A DNA stretch of 64,000 bases from Clostridiales bacterium (lineage in GTDB: Bacteria > Bacillota > Clostridia > Oscillospirales > CAG-272): contig JAAWDG010000014.1 of NCBI GenBank assembly GCA_022793655.1, forward strand, positions 160,636 to 224,635, written 5' to 3'. Positions 18,427-26,423 of this stretch are shown here, one piece after another. Under the pieces are notes generated by a model, which saw nothing but the letters and a program-made list of their open reading frames with translations, had not been told where the DNA came from and did no database searches. A program made the translations under genes and the position numbers. Numbering within the stretch: the first letter of the stretch is position 1; each line of letters begins with the position of its first letter.

Positions 18427-19506
18427 ATGACTAAAATTGATATATTTTCAGGCTTTTTAGGAGCCGGCAAAACAACACTGATCAAAAAATTGATTGCAGA
18501 GGCTTATGCCGGTGAAAAAATTGTGCTGATTGAAAACGAATTTGGTGAAATTGGCATTGACGGTGGTTTTTTAAGTGAAGCCGGCATAAATATAACTGAG
18601 ATGAACTCTGGCTGTATTTGTTGTTCGCTGGTCGGTGATTTTACAAAAGCGTTAAGCCAAGTGATTGATGAGTATGCGCCCGAAAGAATTATTATTGAAC
18701 CCTCTGGCGTTGGCAAACTTTCGGATGTGATTTCGGCTGTACAGAGTGTGCCTATGAAAGATGTTGTGTTAGGCGCGCGTGTTTGTGTGGCCGATGCGAA
18801 AAAATGCGTCATGTATGCAAAAAACTTTGGTGAGTTTTTCAATAATCAGATTGAAAACGCTTTTGCGGTCATTTTAAGCCATACAGGCGGCCTTGCGCAG
18901 GACAAGCTAAAAAAAGCGGTTGCGTTGATAAAGGGACTCAATCCGAATGCGGTTTTAGTCACCACCGAGTGGGATCAAATTGAAGGTTCGCAAATTAAAG
19001 AAGCGATTGAAGAGGGCAATACATTGGCAAAAGCCATGATGGAAGAAATGGAAGCAGAGGAGGTTTGTCCAACCTGCGGCCATCATCATGGTGAACATCA
19101 TGCGCATCATGAGTGCCATCACGAGCATGGGCATCACGAGCACTGCCATGAGCACGAACACGAGCATGAGCACCATCATCATGAAGGATGCGATTGCCAT
19201 GGCGGGCACCATCACCATCATCATGCGGACGAGGTGTTTGAAAGCATAGGCGGTCAAAGTGCCAGACGGTATACCAAAGATGAAATACAAAACGCGCTTA
19301 GTGCATTAGACAACCAAGAAATCTATGGTATGGTATTGCGTGCGAAGGGCATTGTTGAAAGCGTGGACGGCAGCTGGATTCATTTTGATTATGTGCCTGG
19401 TGAGGCGGATGTGCGAACCGGCGGCGCCGATACGACCGGCAAAATTTGTGTGATTGGCTCAGGGCTTGCGAAAGAAGCGCTGAAAGAGTTGTTTTTATTT
19501 GACTGA
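18427..19506 (+). CDS. CobW-family GTP-binding metal chaperone with His-rich insert
   Basis: CobW/COG0523 proteins are GTPases that bind and transfer metals (cobalt, zinc or others). The 359 aa protein has the P-loop GFLGAGKTT (about 8-16), the family metal motif GCICC (about 64-68), an ENEFGE segment, and a CPTC pair followed by a long insert (about 213-270) with about 28 His plus Cys and Glu, typical of metal storage. The C-terminal CobW_C domain (about 275-359) is present. It is the first gene of a four-gene operon with a second CobW-like protein and an iron-sulfur activase/dehydratase pair, suggesting metal delivery or sensing for that enzyme; that link is inference. Confidence 0.88.
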   Translation: MTKIDIFSGFLGAGKTTLIKKLIAEAYAGEKIVLIENEFGEIGIDGGFLSEAGINITEMNSGCICCSLVGDFTKALSQVIDEYAPERIIIEPSGVGKLSDVISAVQSVPMKDVVLGARVCVADAKKCVMYAKNFGEFFNNQIENAFAVILSHTGGLAQDKLKKAVALIKGLNPNAVLVTTEWDQIEGSQIKEAIEEGNTLAKAMMEEMEAEEVCPTCGHHHGEHHAHHECHHEHGHHEHCHEHEHEHEHHHHEGCDCHGGHHHHHHADEVFESIGGQSARRYTKDEIQNALSALDNQEIYGMVLRAKGIVESVDGSWIHFDYVPGEADVRTGGADTTGKICVIGSGLAKEALKELFLFD

Positions 19507-19536
19507 TTAAAAGCTCGATGCGTAAGGGGGATGGAG

Positions 19537-20478
19537 ATGGAAATACCTGTTTACTTGTTTACCGGTTTTTTAGAAGCGGGCAAGACGAAGTTTATACAAG
19601 AGACGTTAGAGGATCCACGTTTTACCGATGGTACATCTACCCTTCTCCTTGTTTGTGAAGAGGGCGAGACCGAATATGATGAAAAGCGCTTTCCGGCCGA
19701 TGGCGTTCATATTGTTTATATTGAGGATGAAGAAGAGATAACCGAAGAGAAGATAAAATCTCTTTGCTGTACCTACCAGGCCGAGCGGGTGATGGTAGAG
19801 TATAACGGTATGTGGAAGAACGCTTCATTTTTCAGCGCTATGCCGAAGGATTTTGTGATTTATCAGGAAATTTGTTTTGTGGATGCCACTACGTTTCTCA
19901 TGTATAATCAAAATATGAGAGCGCAGGTGGTGGATAAATTTAGCACGGCCGAGTTAATTGTATTTAATCGTTTTATGGATAAATACGGCAAGATGGAATT
20001 TCATAAAATTGTCAGAGGGTTAAGCCGATCGGCCAATATCATCTATGAATATATGAATGGCGAGGCTGTGCAGGACGATATTGAAGACCCGCTTCCCTTT
20101 GATAAAGAGGCCGACGCGTTTGCCGTGCAGGATGCAGACTATGCGCTATGGTATCGGGACTTTGGCGAAAACATGATGGATTATCAAGGCAAGACCGTTA
20201 CCTTTAAGTGTATTTTTTTGCAGGATGATTCCATGCCAGCGGGTTATTTAGCCGCCGGTCGGCCCATTATGACCTGTTGTGTTGATGATATACAGTTTTC
20301 CGGCTTTGTGTGTCATTTCCCGGCCGGAGAAATGCCAGCTTCGCAAAGCTGGGGCGTGCTGAAAGCCAAGATCGATATCAGATTCAGCGAAGTATATGGC
20401 CGGGAAGGCCCCGTGCTTGAATGCCTTTCGCTCACGCCTTGCGATAAGGCGGAACCAGAGGTAGCAACATTTTATTGA
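19537..20478 (+). CDS. Divergent CobW-like GTPase with DUF1980-like C-terminus
   Basis: The 313 aa protein starts IPVYLFTGFLEAGKTKF, a CobW-type P-loop, but lacks the CxCC metal motif after it; only LCC occurs at about residue 75. The C-terminal third (about 215-300) contains GKTVTFKCIF, then GRPIMTCCVDDIQFSGF, which resembles the DUF1980/TIGR03943 domain at the end of Bacillus YcgQ. YcgQ-type proteins act with CobW-type GTPases in some genomes, so a single chain carrying both would be logical. The ATG at 19537 is preferred to 19531 because AAGGGGG ends one base before 19531. It lies 30 bases after cobW1 and 19 before the activase. Function unknown. Confidence 0.7.
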   Translation: MEIPVYLFTGFLEAGKTKFIQETLEDPRFTDGTSTLLLVCEEGETEYDEKRFPADGVHIVYIEDEEEITEEKIKSLCCTYQAERVMVEYNGMWKNASFFSAMPKDFVIYQEICFVDATTFLMYNQNMRAQVVDKFSTAELIVFNRFMDKYGKMEFHKIVRGLSRSANIIYEYMNGEAVQDDIEDPLPFDKEADAFAVQDADYALWYRDFGENMMDYQGKTVTFKCIFLQDDSMPAGYLAAGRPIMTCCVDDIQFSGFVCHFPAGEMPASQSWGVLKAKIDIRFSEVYGREGPVLECLSLTPCDKAEPEVATFY

Positions 20479-20497
20479 TGAGAGGAGATATGCCTAT

Positions 20498-23470
20498 ATG
20501 ACTGAACTCAACACCTGTTATTCTATGCCGTCATTGGGCATCGACATTGGATCAACCACAGCCAAGGTGGCTTTAATTGAAAACGGAAAACTAATTTACC
20601 AGCGGTATGAACGGCACTACTCGTTTGTCAGACAAAAAACCTTAGAGATGATTCGGGATATGCGCGAGCTGTTAAGGGGTAAAGATTTTACGGTTGCTAT
20701 CAGCGGCAGCGCGGGCCTTGGCGTAGCGAAAACGGCGGATATTCCTTTTGTGCAGGAAGTTTTTGCAACCGCCGAGGTTGTAAAACAATTAGAGCCAGAT
20801 ACATATGCTGTGATTGAGCTCGGCGGTGAGGACGCGAAAATTATTTTCTTTCAGGGCGGTACGGATGAGCGTATGAATGGTTCTTGCGCGGGCGGCACTG
20901 GGGCCTTTATTGATCAAATGGCTACGCTGCTCGATGTGTCGGTCGGCGAGTTAGACGAGCTCTCACTGCAGCATGAAAGGATTTATCCGATTGCTTCCCG
21001 CTGCGGTGTGTTTGCCAAAACGGATATACAGCCCCTTCTCAATCAGGGCGCCAAAAAGGAAGATATTGCCGCCAGCATTTATCAGGCAGTTGTCAACCAA
21101 ACCATTGCTGGCTTGGCACAGGGGCGCAGTTTAGACGGAAAAATTATGTTTTTGGGCGGGCCGCTTTACTTTTGCAAAGGCCTTCGCGAACGATTTGTCA
21201 AGACATTGAAATTAGCGGATGAAAATGCGGTATTTCCGGAATATGCCCGGGTATCTGTGGCGATGGGTGCCGCTATTTTCGGCGGAAAAGAGGCAAAGGT
21301 TTATACGTTTGATCGTTTGGTCGGCGCGCTTGAAAATGCAACGACGCAGCAGGCGGTGTCAGGACGCTTGTCGGCTCTTTTCCAGACAAAAGAAGAGTAT
21401 GAGGCTTTTTGCAGCCGTCATGCACAGGCGTCTGTGGATTCGGTTGACCCCTATACGTATACCGGCGATGCTTATTTGGGCATTGACTGTGGCTCTACAA
21501 CCACGAAACTTGTGTTGATGAGCGAAGAGGAGAAGCTGTTATATACTTATTATGATTCAAACAAGGGCAATCCGGTGCAGATTGTTAAAGAACAGCTTCA
21601 CTATATCAATACACTTTGTGCAGATCGCATCCGCATTCGCGGGAGCGCTGTCACCGGTTATGGAGAAGAATTAATCAAAAATGCCTTTGGCGTTGACAGC
21701 GGCCTTGTCGAAACGATGGCGCATTTTTTGGCGGCGCGGCATTTTGATCCGCAGGTTGACTTTATTTTAGATATCGGCGGGCAGGATATCAAGTGTTTCC
21801 GCATTAAAAATAATTCAGTAGACAGTATTATGCTAAATGAGGCTTGTTCTTCGGGCTGCGGTTCGTTTATTGAAACCTTTGCTAAGAGCATGGGTTATGA
21901 GATTGGCGAATTTGCCAAGATCGGCTTGCAGGGCAAAGCCCCGGTTGATTTGGGCAGCCGTTGTACAGTATTTATGAATTCGTCGGTAAAACAGGCGCAA
22001 AAAGACGGCGCGGACGTTTCAGATATTTCGGCCGGTTTGTCTATCAGTGTCGTTAAAAATGCGGTCTATAAAGTCATTCGCGCGGGCAGCGCGGATGAGC
22101 TGGGCAGCAATATTGTGGTGCAAGGTGGTACTTTTTATAATGATGCGGTTTTGCGCGCTTTTGAATTAGAATTAGGCCGTCTGGTGGTTCGACCGACGAT
22201 TGCTGGCTTGATGGGCGCTTATGGCGCGGCTTTGCATGCAAAAAATACGCGCAGGGAAACATCTTCGCTCATTACGCCCGAGGGACTGGCGCATTTTGTG
22301 CATGAGTCGAAATCCACCGTGTGCAAAGGATGTACCAATCGTTGTCATTTGACTGTAAATACATTTTCTTCTGGACAAAAATTTATATCCGGCAACCAAT
22401 GTGAACGGGGCCTTGGTATTCAAAAAGCACCCGAAGAGGAGCTGCCGAATCTGCATGAATATAAACGCGGTTTGCTGACGTCTTTACCGCTTGGCGAGGG
22501 TACAAGAGGAGTGATTGGCCTGCCGCTTGCCCTTGGCATGTATGAATTAGCGCCGCTGTGGCACGCTTTTTATACGGCGCTTGGTTTTCAGGTCAAGATA
22601 ACTGGTTTATCAAATAAAAAGCTGTATGCAAAAGGGCAGTATTCCATTCCATCCGATACGGTGTGCTATCCGGCCAAATTAATGCATGGTCATATTGTCG
22701 AATTAATCGAAAACAAGGTGGATGCTGTTTTCTATCCGCGTCTGACCTATAATGTGGACGAGGGCAGCGGCGATAACCACTATAACTGTCCAGTTGTTGC
22801 CTATTATGCCGATTTATTGGCTGGCAATATGGACGCATTAAAAGACACGACATTTTTATATCCATATTTGAATATCAATTCGCCAAAGCAGTTGGCGAAA
22901 GAGATGTATCAATGTCTGAATGGCACACTCGGCACCTTTACGGCGAGAGAAATTAAACAGGCTGTGAAGGCGGGCTTTGCTGCCTATGATGCTCATATGA
23001 AAGCAGTGCGCAGTTACGGCGAGCGTGCGATTGCGTGGGCAAGAGCCCATGGCAAACGCATGATGATTTTAGCCGGCCGGCCTTATCATATTGATGCCGA
23101 GATTGGCCACGGTATCGATAAATTAGCGACGTCTCTTGGGTTTGTTGTTCTCAGTGAGGATAGCGTCAGTCACCTTTGCGGCGGTCGGGTCAAGGTTGGT
23201 GTGTTAGACCAATGGACTTATCATACGAGATTATATAGAGCCGCGGCATTTGCTGCTGAAAACAACGATGTAGAGCTTGTGCAGCTGGTGTCGTTTGGCT
23301 GTGGCTTGGATGCTGTGACAACCGACGAGGTGCGGGCTATTTTAGAGGATAAAGGCAAACTGTATACACAAATCAAAATTGATGAAATTACAAATTTGGG
23401 CGCGGTGAAGATTAGACTGCGTTCGCTCATAGGCGCACTTGAGGAGAGGGGGAAACAATTTGCTGACTGA
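20498..23470 (+). CDS. Two-module BadF/BcrA-type activase with DUF2229
   Basis: The 990 aa protein has two ASKHA-fold ATPase modules, starting at LGIDIGSTTAK (about 8-18) and LGIDCGSTTTK (about 327-337). Each keeps both cysteines that hold the bridging [4Fe-4S] cluster in HgdC-type activases: SCAGGTG and RCGVF in module 1, ACSSGCG and RCTVF in module 2. A four-Cys segment KGCTNRCHL / NQCERG (about 610-645) and a DUF2229 domain (from about residue 668) follow. Such proteins use ATP to push electrons into a dehydratase or double-cubane partner. In many clostridia this architecture is one chain with the dehydratase part; here that part is the next gene, overlapping by 11 bases. Substrate unknown. 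Confidence 0.88.
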   Translation: MTELNTCYSMPSLGIDIGSTTAKVALIENGKLIYQRYERHYSFVRQKTLEMIRDMRELLRGKDFTVAISGSAGLGVAKTADIPFVQEVFATAEVVKQLEPDTYAVIELGGEDAKIIFFQGGTDERMNGSCAGGTGAFIDQMATLLDVSVGELDELSLQHERIYPIASRCGVFAKTDIQPLLNQGAKKEDIAASIYQAVVNQTIAGLAQGRSLDGKIMFLGGPLYFCKGLRERFVKTLKLADENAVFPEYARVSVAMGAAIFGGKEAKVYTFDRLVGALENATTQQAVSGRLSALFQTKEEYEAFCSRHAQASVDSVDPYTYTGDAYLGIDCGSTTTKLVLMSEEEKLLYTYYDSNKGNPVQIVKEQLHYINTLCADRIRIRGSAVTGYGEELIKNAFGVDSGLVETMAHFLAARHFDPQVDFILDIGGQDIKCFRIKNNSVDSIMLNEACSSGCGSFIETFAKSMGYEIGEFAKIGLQGKAPVDLGSRCTVFMNSSVKQAQKDGADVSDISAGLSISVVKNAVYKVIRAGSADELGSNIVVQGGTFYNDAVLRAFELELGRLVVRPTIAGLMGAYGAALHAKNTRRETSSLITPEGLAHFVHESKSTVCKGCTNRCHLTVNTFSSGQKFISGNQCERGLGIQKAPEEELPNLHEYKRGLLTSLPLGEGTRGVIGLPLALGMYELAPLWHAFYTALGFQVKITGLSNKKLYAKGQYSIPSDTVCYPAKLMHGHIVELIENKVDAVFYPRLTYNVDEGSGDNHYNCPVVAYYADLLAGNMDALKDTTFLYPYLNINSPKQLAKEMYQCLNGTLGTFTAREIKQAVKAGFAAYDAHMKAVRSYGERAIAWARAHGKRMMILAGRPYHIDAEIGHGIDKLATSLGFVVLSEDSVSHLCGGRVKVGVLDQWTYHTRLYRAAAFAAENNDVELVQLVSFGCGLDAVTTDEVRAILEDKGKLYTQIKIDEITNLGAVKIRLRSLIGALEERGKQFAD

Positions 23471-24695
23471 ATATCCTGTTTTCACACCTGAAATGAAAAA
23501 GACCCATACGATCCTTATGCCGAATATGCTGCCTATGCATGAAAAGCTGATGGAAAAGATTTTTGCTTCCTATGGCTACCGGGTGAAGCTGTTAAAGAAC
23601 AGCGGGCGCGGGGTGGTTGAAAAGGGGCAAAAATTTGTGCACAACGATACCTGCTATCCGGCTCTGCTCGTGATTGGACAGTTTATTGACGCAATTGAAA
23701 ATGAAGGGTATGATCCTGACAAAACCGCGGTGCTGATTACCCAAACCGGCGGCGGGTGCCGGGCTTCTAACTATATTCATTTGCTGCGCAAGGCACTGCG
23801 TAAGGCAGGTTATGGACAGGTGCCGGTGATTTCTTTCAATATGTCCGGGTTAGAGAAAGATACAGGCTTTAAGCTGACGCTGCCTTTGGTCCATCGGCTT
23901 TTGTATGCGGTGATGTATGGTGATCTTTTAATGCTGCTGCGCAATCAAACCAAGCCATATGAAGTGGTTCCCGGCACGAGTGAGACTCTGTGCGATACAT
24001 GGGTGAAACGGCTGACCGATGAGATGCAGTCGACAAGCATACACTATAGGCGCATTTTAGCGAATTATCGGGCCATTATTGATGATTTTGCCCGTATCGA
24101 ACGTCAAGGGGACCGCAGGGTTCGAGTTGGCATTGTGGGCGAGATTTTTGTCAAATATTCTCCGTTAGGCAATAACGATTTAGAAGCGTTCTTGATGCAT
24201 GAAGGGGCAGAAGTTGTGGTTCCTGGTCTTGCAGATTTTTGTTTATACTGCGTTTATAACAATATGATGGATTCGACCTTGTATGGTAAATGGAAATACA
24301 GAGGCGCTTTAGCAAGAATCGCCATGCGTTTCTTGTTAAAGAAACAAAAAGATATCATTTCGTTGATTCAAGAGGAGGGGTCGTTTGATCCGCCGACGCC
24401 GTTTGATCATACCTTAACCTTAGGCACTGCCTTTGTGGGGCATGGCACTAAAATGGGCGAGGGATGGCTTTTAACCGCTGAGATGGTAGAGCTTTATGAG
24501 CAGGGTGTGAAGAACATTGTCTGCGCGCAGCCATTTGGTTGTTTGCCCAATCATATTGTGGGCAAAGGGGTGATGAAACCCTTGAAGGAAAAGTTTCCGG
24601 ATATTAATATCGTAGCCATTGATTATGATCCGGGCGCTACGCGTATTAATCAAGAAAATCGCTTAAAACTGATGCTTTCCAATGCACAGGCATAA
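23460..24695 (+). CDS. 2-hydroxyacyl-CoA dehydratase D-component-like iron-sulfur protein
   Basis: The 411 aa protein resembles the HgdB/HgdD and double-cubane family (PF06050-like), which carry iron-sulfur clusters reduced by ATP-driven activases. Conserved Cys lie in HNDTCYPA, TQTGGGCRAS, DFCLYCVYNN and CAQPFGCLPNH. The start is taken as TTG at 23460 because GAGGAGAGGGGG lies 7 bases upstream and no ATG precedes the conserved region; an upstream TTG at 23439 lies before this site. It overlaps the activase gene by 11 bases, so stoichiometric coupling is likely. The sequence does not show whether it dehydrates an acyl-CoA or reduces another small molecule. Confidence 0.85.
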   Translation: MLTEYPVFTPEMKKTHTILMPNMLPMHEKLMEKIFASYGYRVKLLKNSGRGVVEKGQKFVHNDTCYPALLVIGQFIDAIENEGYDPDKTAVLITQTGGGCRASNYIHLLRKALRKAGYGQVPVISFNMSGLEKDTGFKLTLPLVHRLLYAVMYGDLLMLLRNQTKPYEVVPGTSETLCDTWVKRLTDEMQSTSIHYRRILANYRAIIDDFARIERQGDRRVRVGIVGEIFVKYSPLGNNDLEAFLMHEGAEVVVPGLADFCLYCVYNNMMDSTLYGKWKYRGALARIAMRFLLKKQKDIISLIQEEGSFDPPTPFDHTLTLGTAFVGHGTKMGEGWLLTAEMVELYEQGVKNIVCAQPFGCLPNHIVGKGVMKPLKEKFPDINIVAIDYDPGATRINQENRLKLMLSNAQA

Positions 24696-24724
24696 TGTGC
24701 ATTTGTGATGGTGATGTTGATTCA

Positions 24725-24752
24725 TTGACAAATTTGTATTTTATGGTATAGT
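24725..24752 (+). promoter_or_regulatory. Promoter abutting the structured tandem array
   Basis: TTGACA (24725-24730), 16-nt spacer, TATAGT (24747-24752). Transcription would start near 24759, exactly at the first hairpin of the array. Confidence 0.7.
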
Positions 24753-24756
24753 ATAA

Positions 24757-25225
24757 ATAAGAATAACTCTTACGAGTTATTCTTAGCAAGTTTACCTTTT
24801 CGCTTATCCAAGCGAAATTCCGGCAGAGCCGGAAACGCTAAACTTGCAGGTTGCTGAAAGGTTGAAGAAGTTATAAGAATAACTCTTATGAGTTATTCTT
24901 AGCAAGTGTACCTTTTCGTTTGTGCGAGCGAAATTCCGGCAGAGCCGGAAACGCTAAACTTGCAGGTTGCTGAAAGGTTGAAGAAGTTATAAGAGTAACT
25001 CTTATGAGTTATTCTTAGCAAGTTTACCTTTTCGCTTATCCAAGCGAAATTCCGGCAGAGCCGGAAACGCTAAACTTGCAGATTGCTGAAAGGTTGAAGA
25101 AGTTATAAGAATAACTCTTACGAGTATTCTTAGCAAGTTTACCTTTTCGTTTATGCAAGCGGAATTTTGTGCTTTTTTTCCGAAACGTCCGACTGACTGC
25201 TTTGCTGAAAATTTGTACTTATAGG
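24757..25225 (+). repeat. Four-unit 116-bp tandem array with hairpin plus three-way junction
   Basis: Units begin near 24761, 24877, 24993 and 25109, period exactly 116; units 1-3 are almost identical and unit 4 decays in its second half. Each unit folds the same way. H1: AAGAATAACTC / GAGTTATTCTT with a TTAC or TTAT loop. Closing stem: GCAAGTTTA / TAAACTTGC. Inside it are H2, TTTCGCTT / AAGCGAAA, and H3, TTCCGGC / GCCGGAA. Then comes a tail with GGTTGCTGAAAGG. Unit 2 keeps H2 by G-U pairs. No coding potential is evident. The region fills the gap between the dehydratase and the next gene (24696-25295). A related single copy is at 63.5 kb. Confidence 0.9.
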
Positions 25226-25295
25226 CTGAGCGAAGATGTTTTGCCTTCCGGTTTGCAAAAATATTTATGATTTGTTAAAGTAAGAGGTCGTTATT

Positions 25296-26423
25296 TTGAA
25301 AAAAATTCTCCATGTATTGAAATGGGTGTTTCTTACCTGCATGTCTTTTGGACTTGCTTGTGCTTTGGGCTTTTTTATTACCGTGGGCTGCGGGGCTTTT
25401 CCTGAAATTCAATCAATTTGGATCGGAACAGCTATGACTACCGCCAGCCATAAGTTTTATGCAGAATGGTTTATCCCTGCCAGCGTGATTGAAACGACAA
25501 TCAATACCGGCAAGGTTGATGATTCTAATGTAGAAAGCAAACCGATCGTATTGCCTAAATCAGAAGTAGATGATGAAGCAGAAAAAGATCAAAAATACGC
25601 AGCCGAAGGATATGAAAAGCTGGACACGGGTATTTATTTGAAAAAGATAACCGGCAGCACTAATTCGGGTGTTTATACAGGCTATCTAATGCTTTGTTCG
25701 GATCCCTCCAGAGTTAAGTTAGTTGATACAGACCGCCAGTTTGTCTGCGGGGCTACCGTGGCGATGATGATTGAGAAAGCAGGCGCGGTGGCAGGCATCA
25801 ATGCCGGCGGGTTTATTGACGGCGCGAATTATGATTCCAACGGCGGTCAGCCTTATGGTATCATCATTGAGGATAATGAGCTTGTGACGCCGCGTGGAGG
25901 CTATGACGGAAGCTATCGTATTATCGGGTTAAGTCCTGAGAATGTGATGACATTAAAAATGGGCAGCGCAGCCTGGGCCATGGAAAATGGTTTGCGCAGT
26001 GCAGTTTCGGCTGAGGTGTTCTTGATTGTAAATGGCGAGGGCATGTTCAAGGCCGGCGACGGTGGCTGGGGTATTGCGCCAAGAACGGCGCTTGGCCAAA
26101 GAGAGACGGGTGAAATTCTGTTTTTGGCGGTTGATGGCCGACAAGTTGGCTATAGTATCGGTTGTGATTTGATCACCTTGCAGGAAATTCTAATGGAAGA
26201 GAAGTGCGTAAATGCGGCCATGATGGATGGCGGTAGCAGCACCGTGATGGAATATGCTACGTATGATGTACGGGGCAATTGCAATGTGGAGCTGATCAAT
26301 TCACCAAATCTTGGACCCACTTTGAAAGATCAGCGGTATATTAATAATGCATGGGTGATTATGCCGGTGCAAAAAGCGGCCGTAAAAGACAGCGGTTCTC
26401 ATAAGGGGCAATATGTAAAATGA
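25296..26423 (+). CDS. Membrane-anchored phosphodiester glycosidase (NAGPA-domain) protein
   Basis: The 375 aa protein has an N-terminal membrane anchor (about 8-33) and an extracytoplasmic NAGPA/DUF2233 domain (about 125-365). Family features seen are AGINAGGFIDG (about 167-177), PRTALGQ, LFLAVDGRQ, and MMDGGSSTVM near the end. NAGPA-domain proteins cleave or modify sugar phosphodiester bonds in exopolysaccharide or wall polymers; substrate unknown. The start is TTG at 25296, with AAGAGGT 8 bases upstream. The long repeat array lies directly upstream, so the mRNA may begin at 24759 and carry it as leader. It overlaps cca by 4 bases (ATGA). Confidence 0.85.
   Translation: MKKILHVLKWVFLTCMSFGLACALGFFITVGCGAFPEIQSIWIGTAMTTASHKFYAEWFIPASVIETTINTGKVDDSNVESKPIVLPKSEVDDEAEKDQKYAAEGYEKLDTGIYLKKITGSTNSGVYTGYLMLCSDPSRVKLVDTDRQFVCGATVAMMIEKAGAVAGINAGGFIDGANYDSNGGQPYGIIIEDNELVTPRGGYDGSYRIIGLSPENVMTLKMGSAAWAMENGLRSAVSAEVFLIVNGEGMFKAGDGGWGIAPRTALGQRETGEILFLAVDGRQVGYSIGCDLITLQEILMEEKCVNAAMMDGGSSTVMEYATYDVRGNCNVELINSPNLGPTLKDQRYINNAWVIMPVQKAAVKDSGSHKGQYVK

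Noticed and set aside
18955-19290. Met-rich minus-strand reading frame
   Set aside because: It is the antisense of the His-rich CobW insert; CAT/CAC codons read as Met and Val in reverse.
24757-25225. CRISPR array
   Set aside because: The whole 116-bp unit is repeated with no variable spacers, and no cas genes are in the window.
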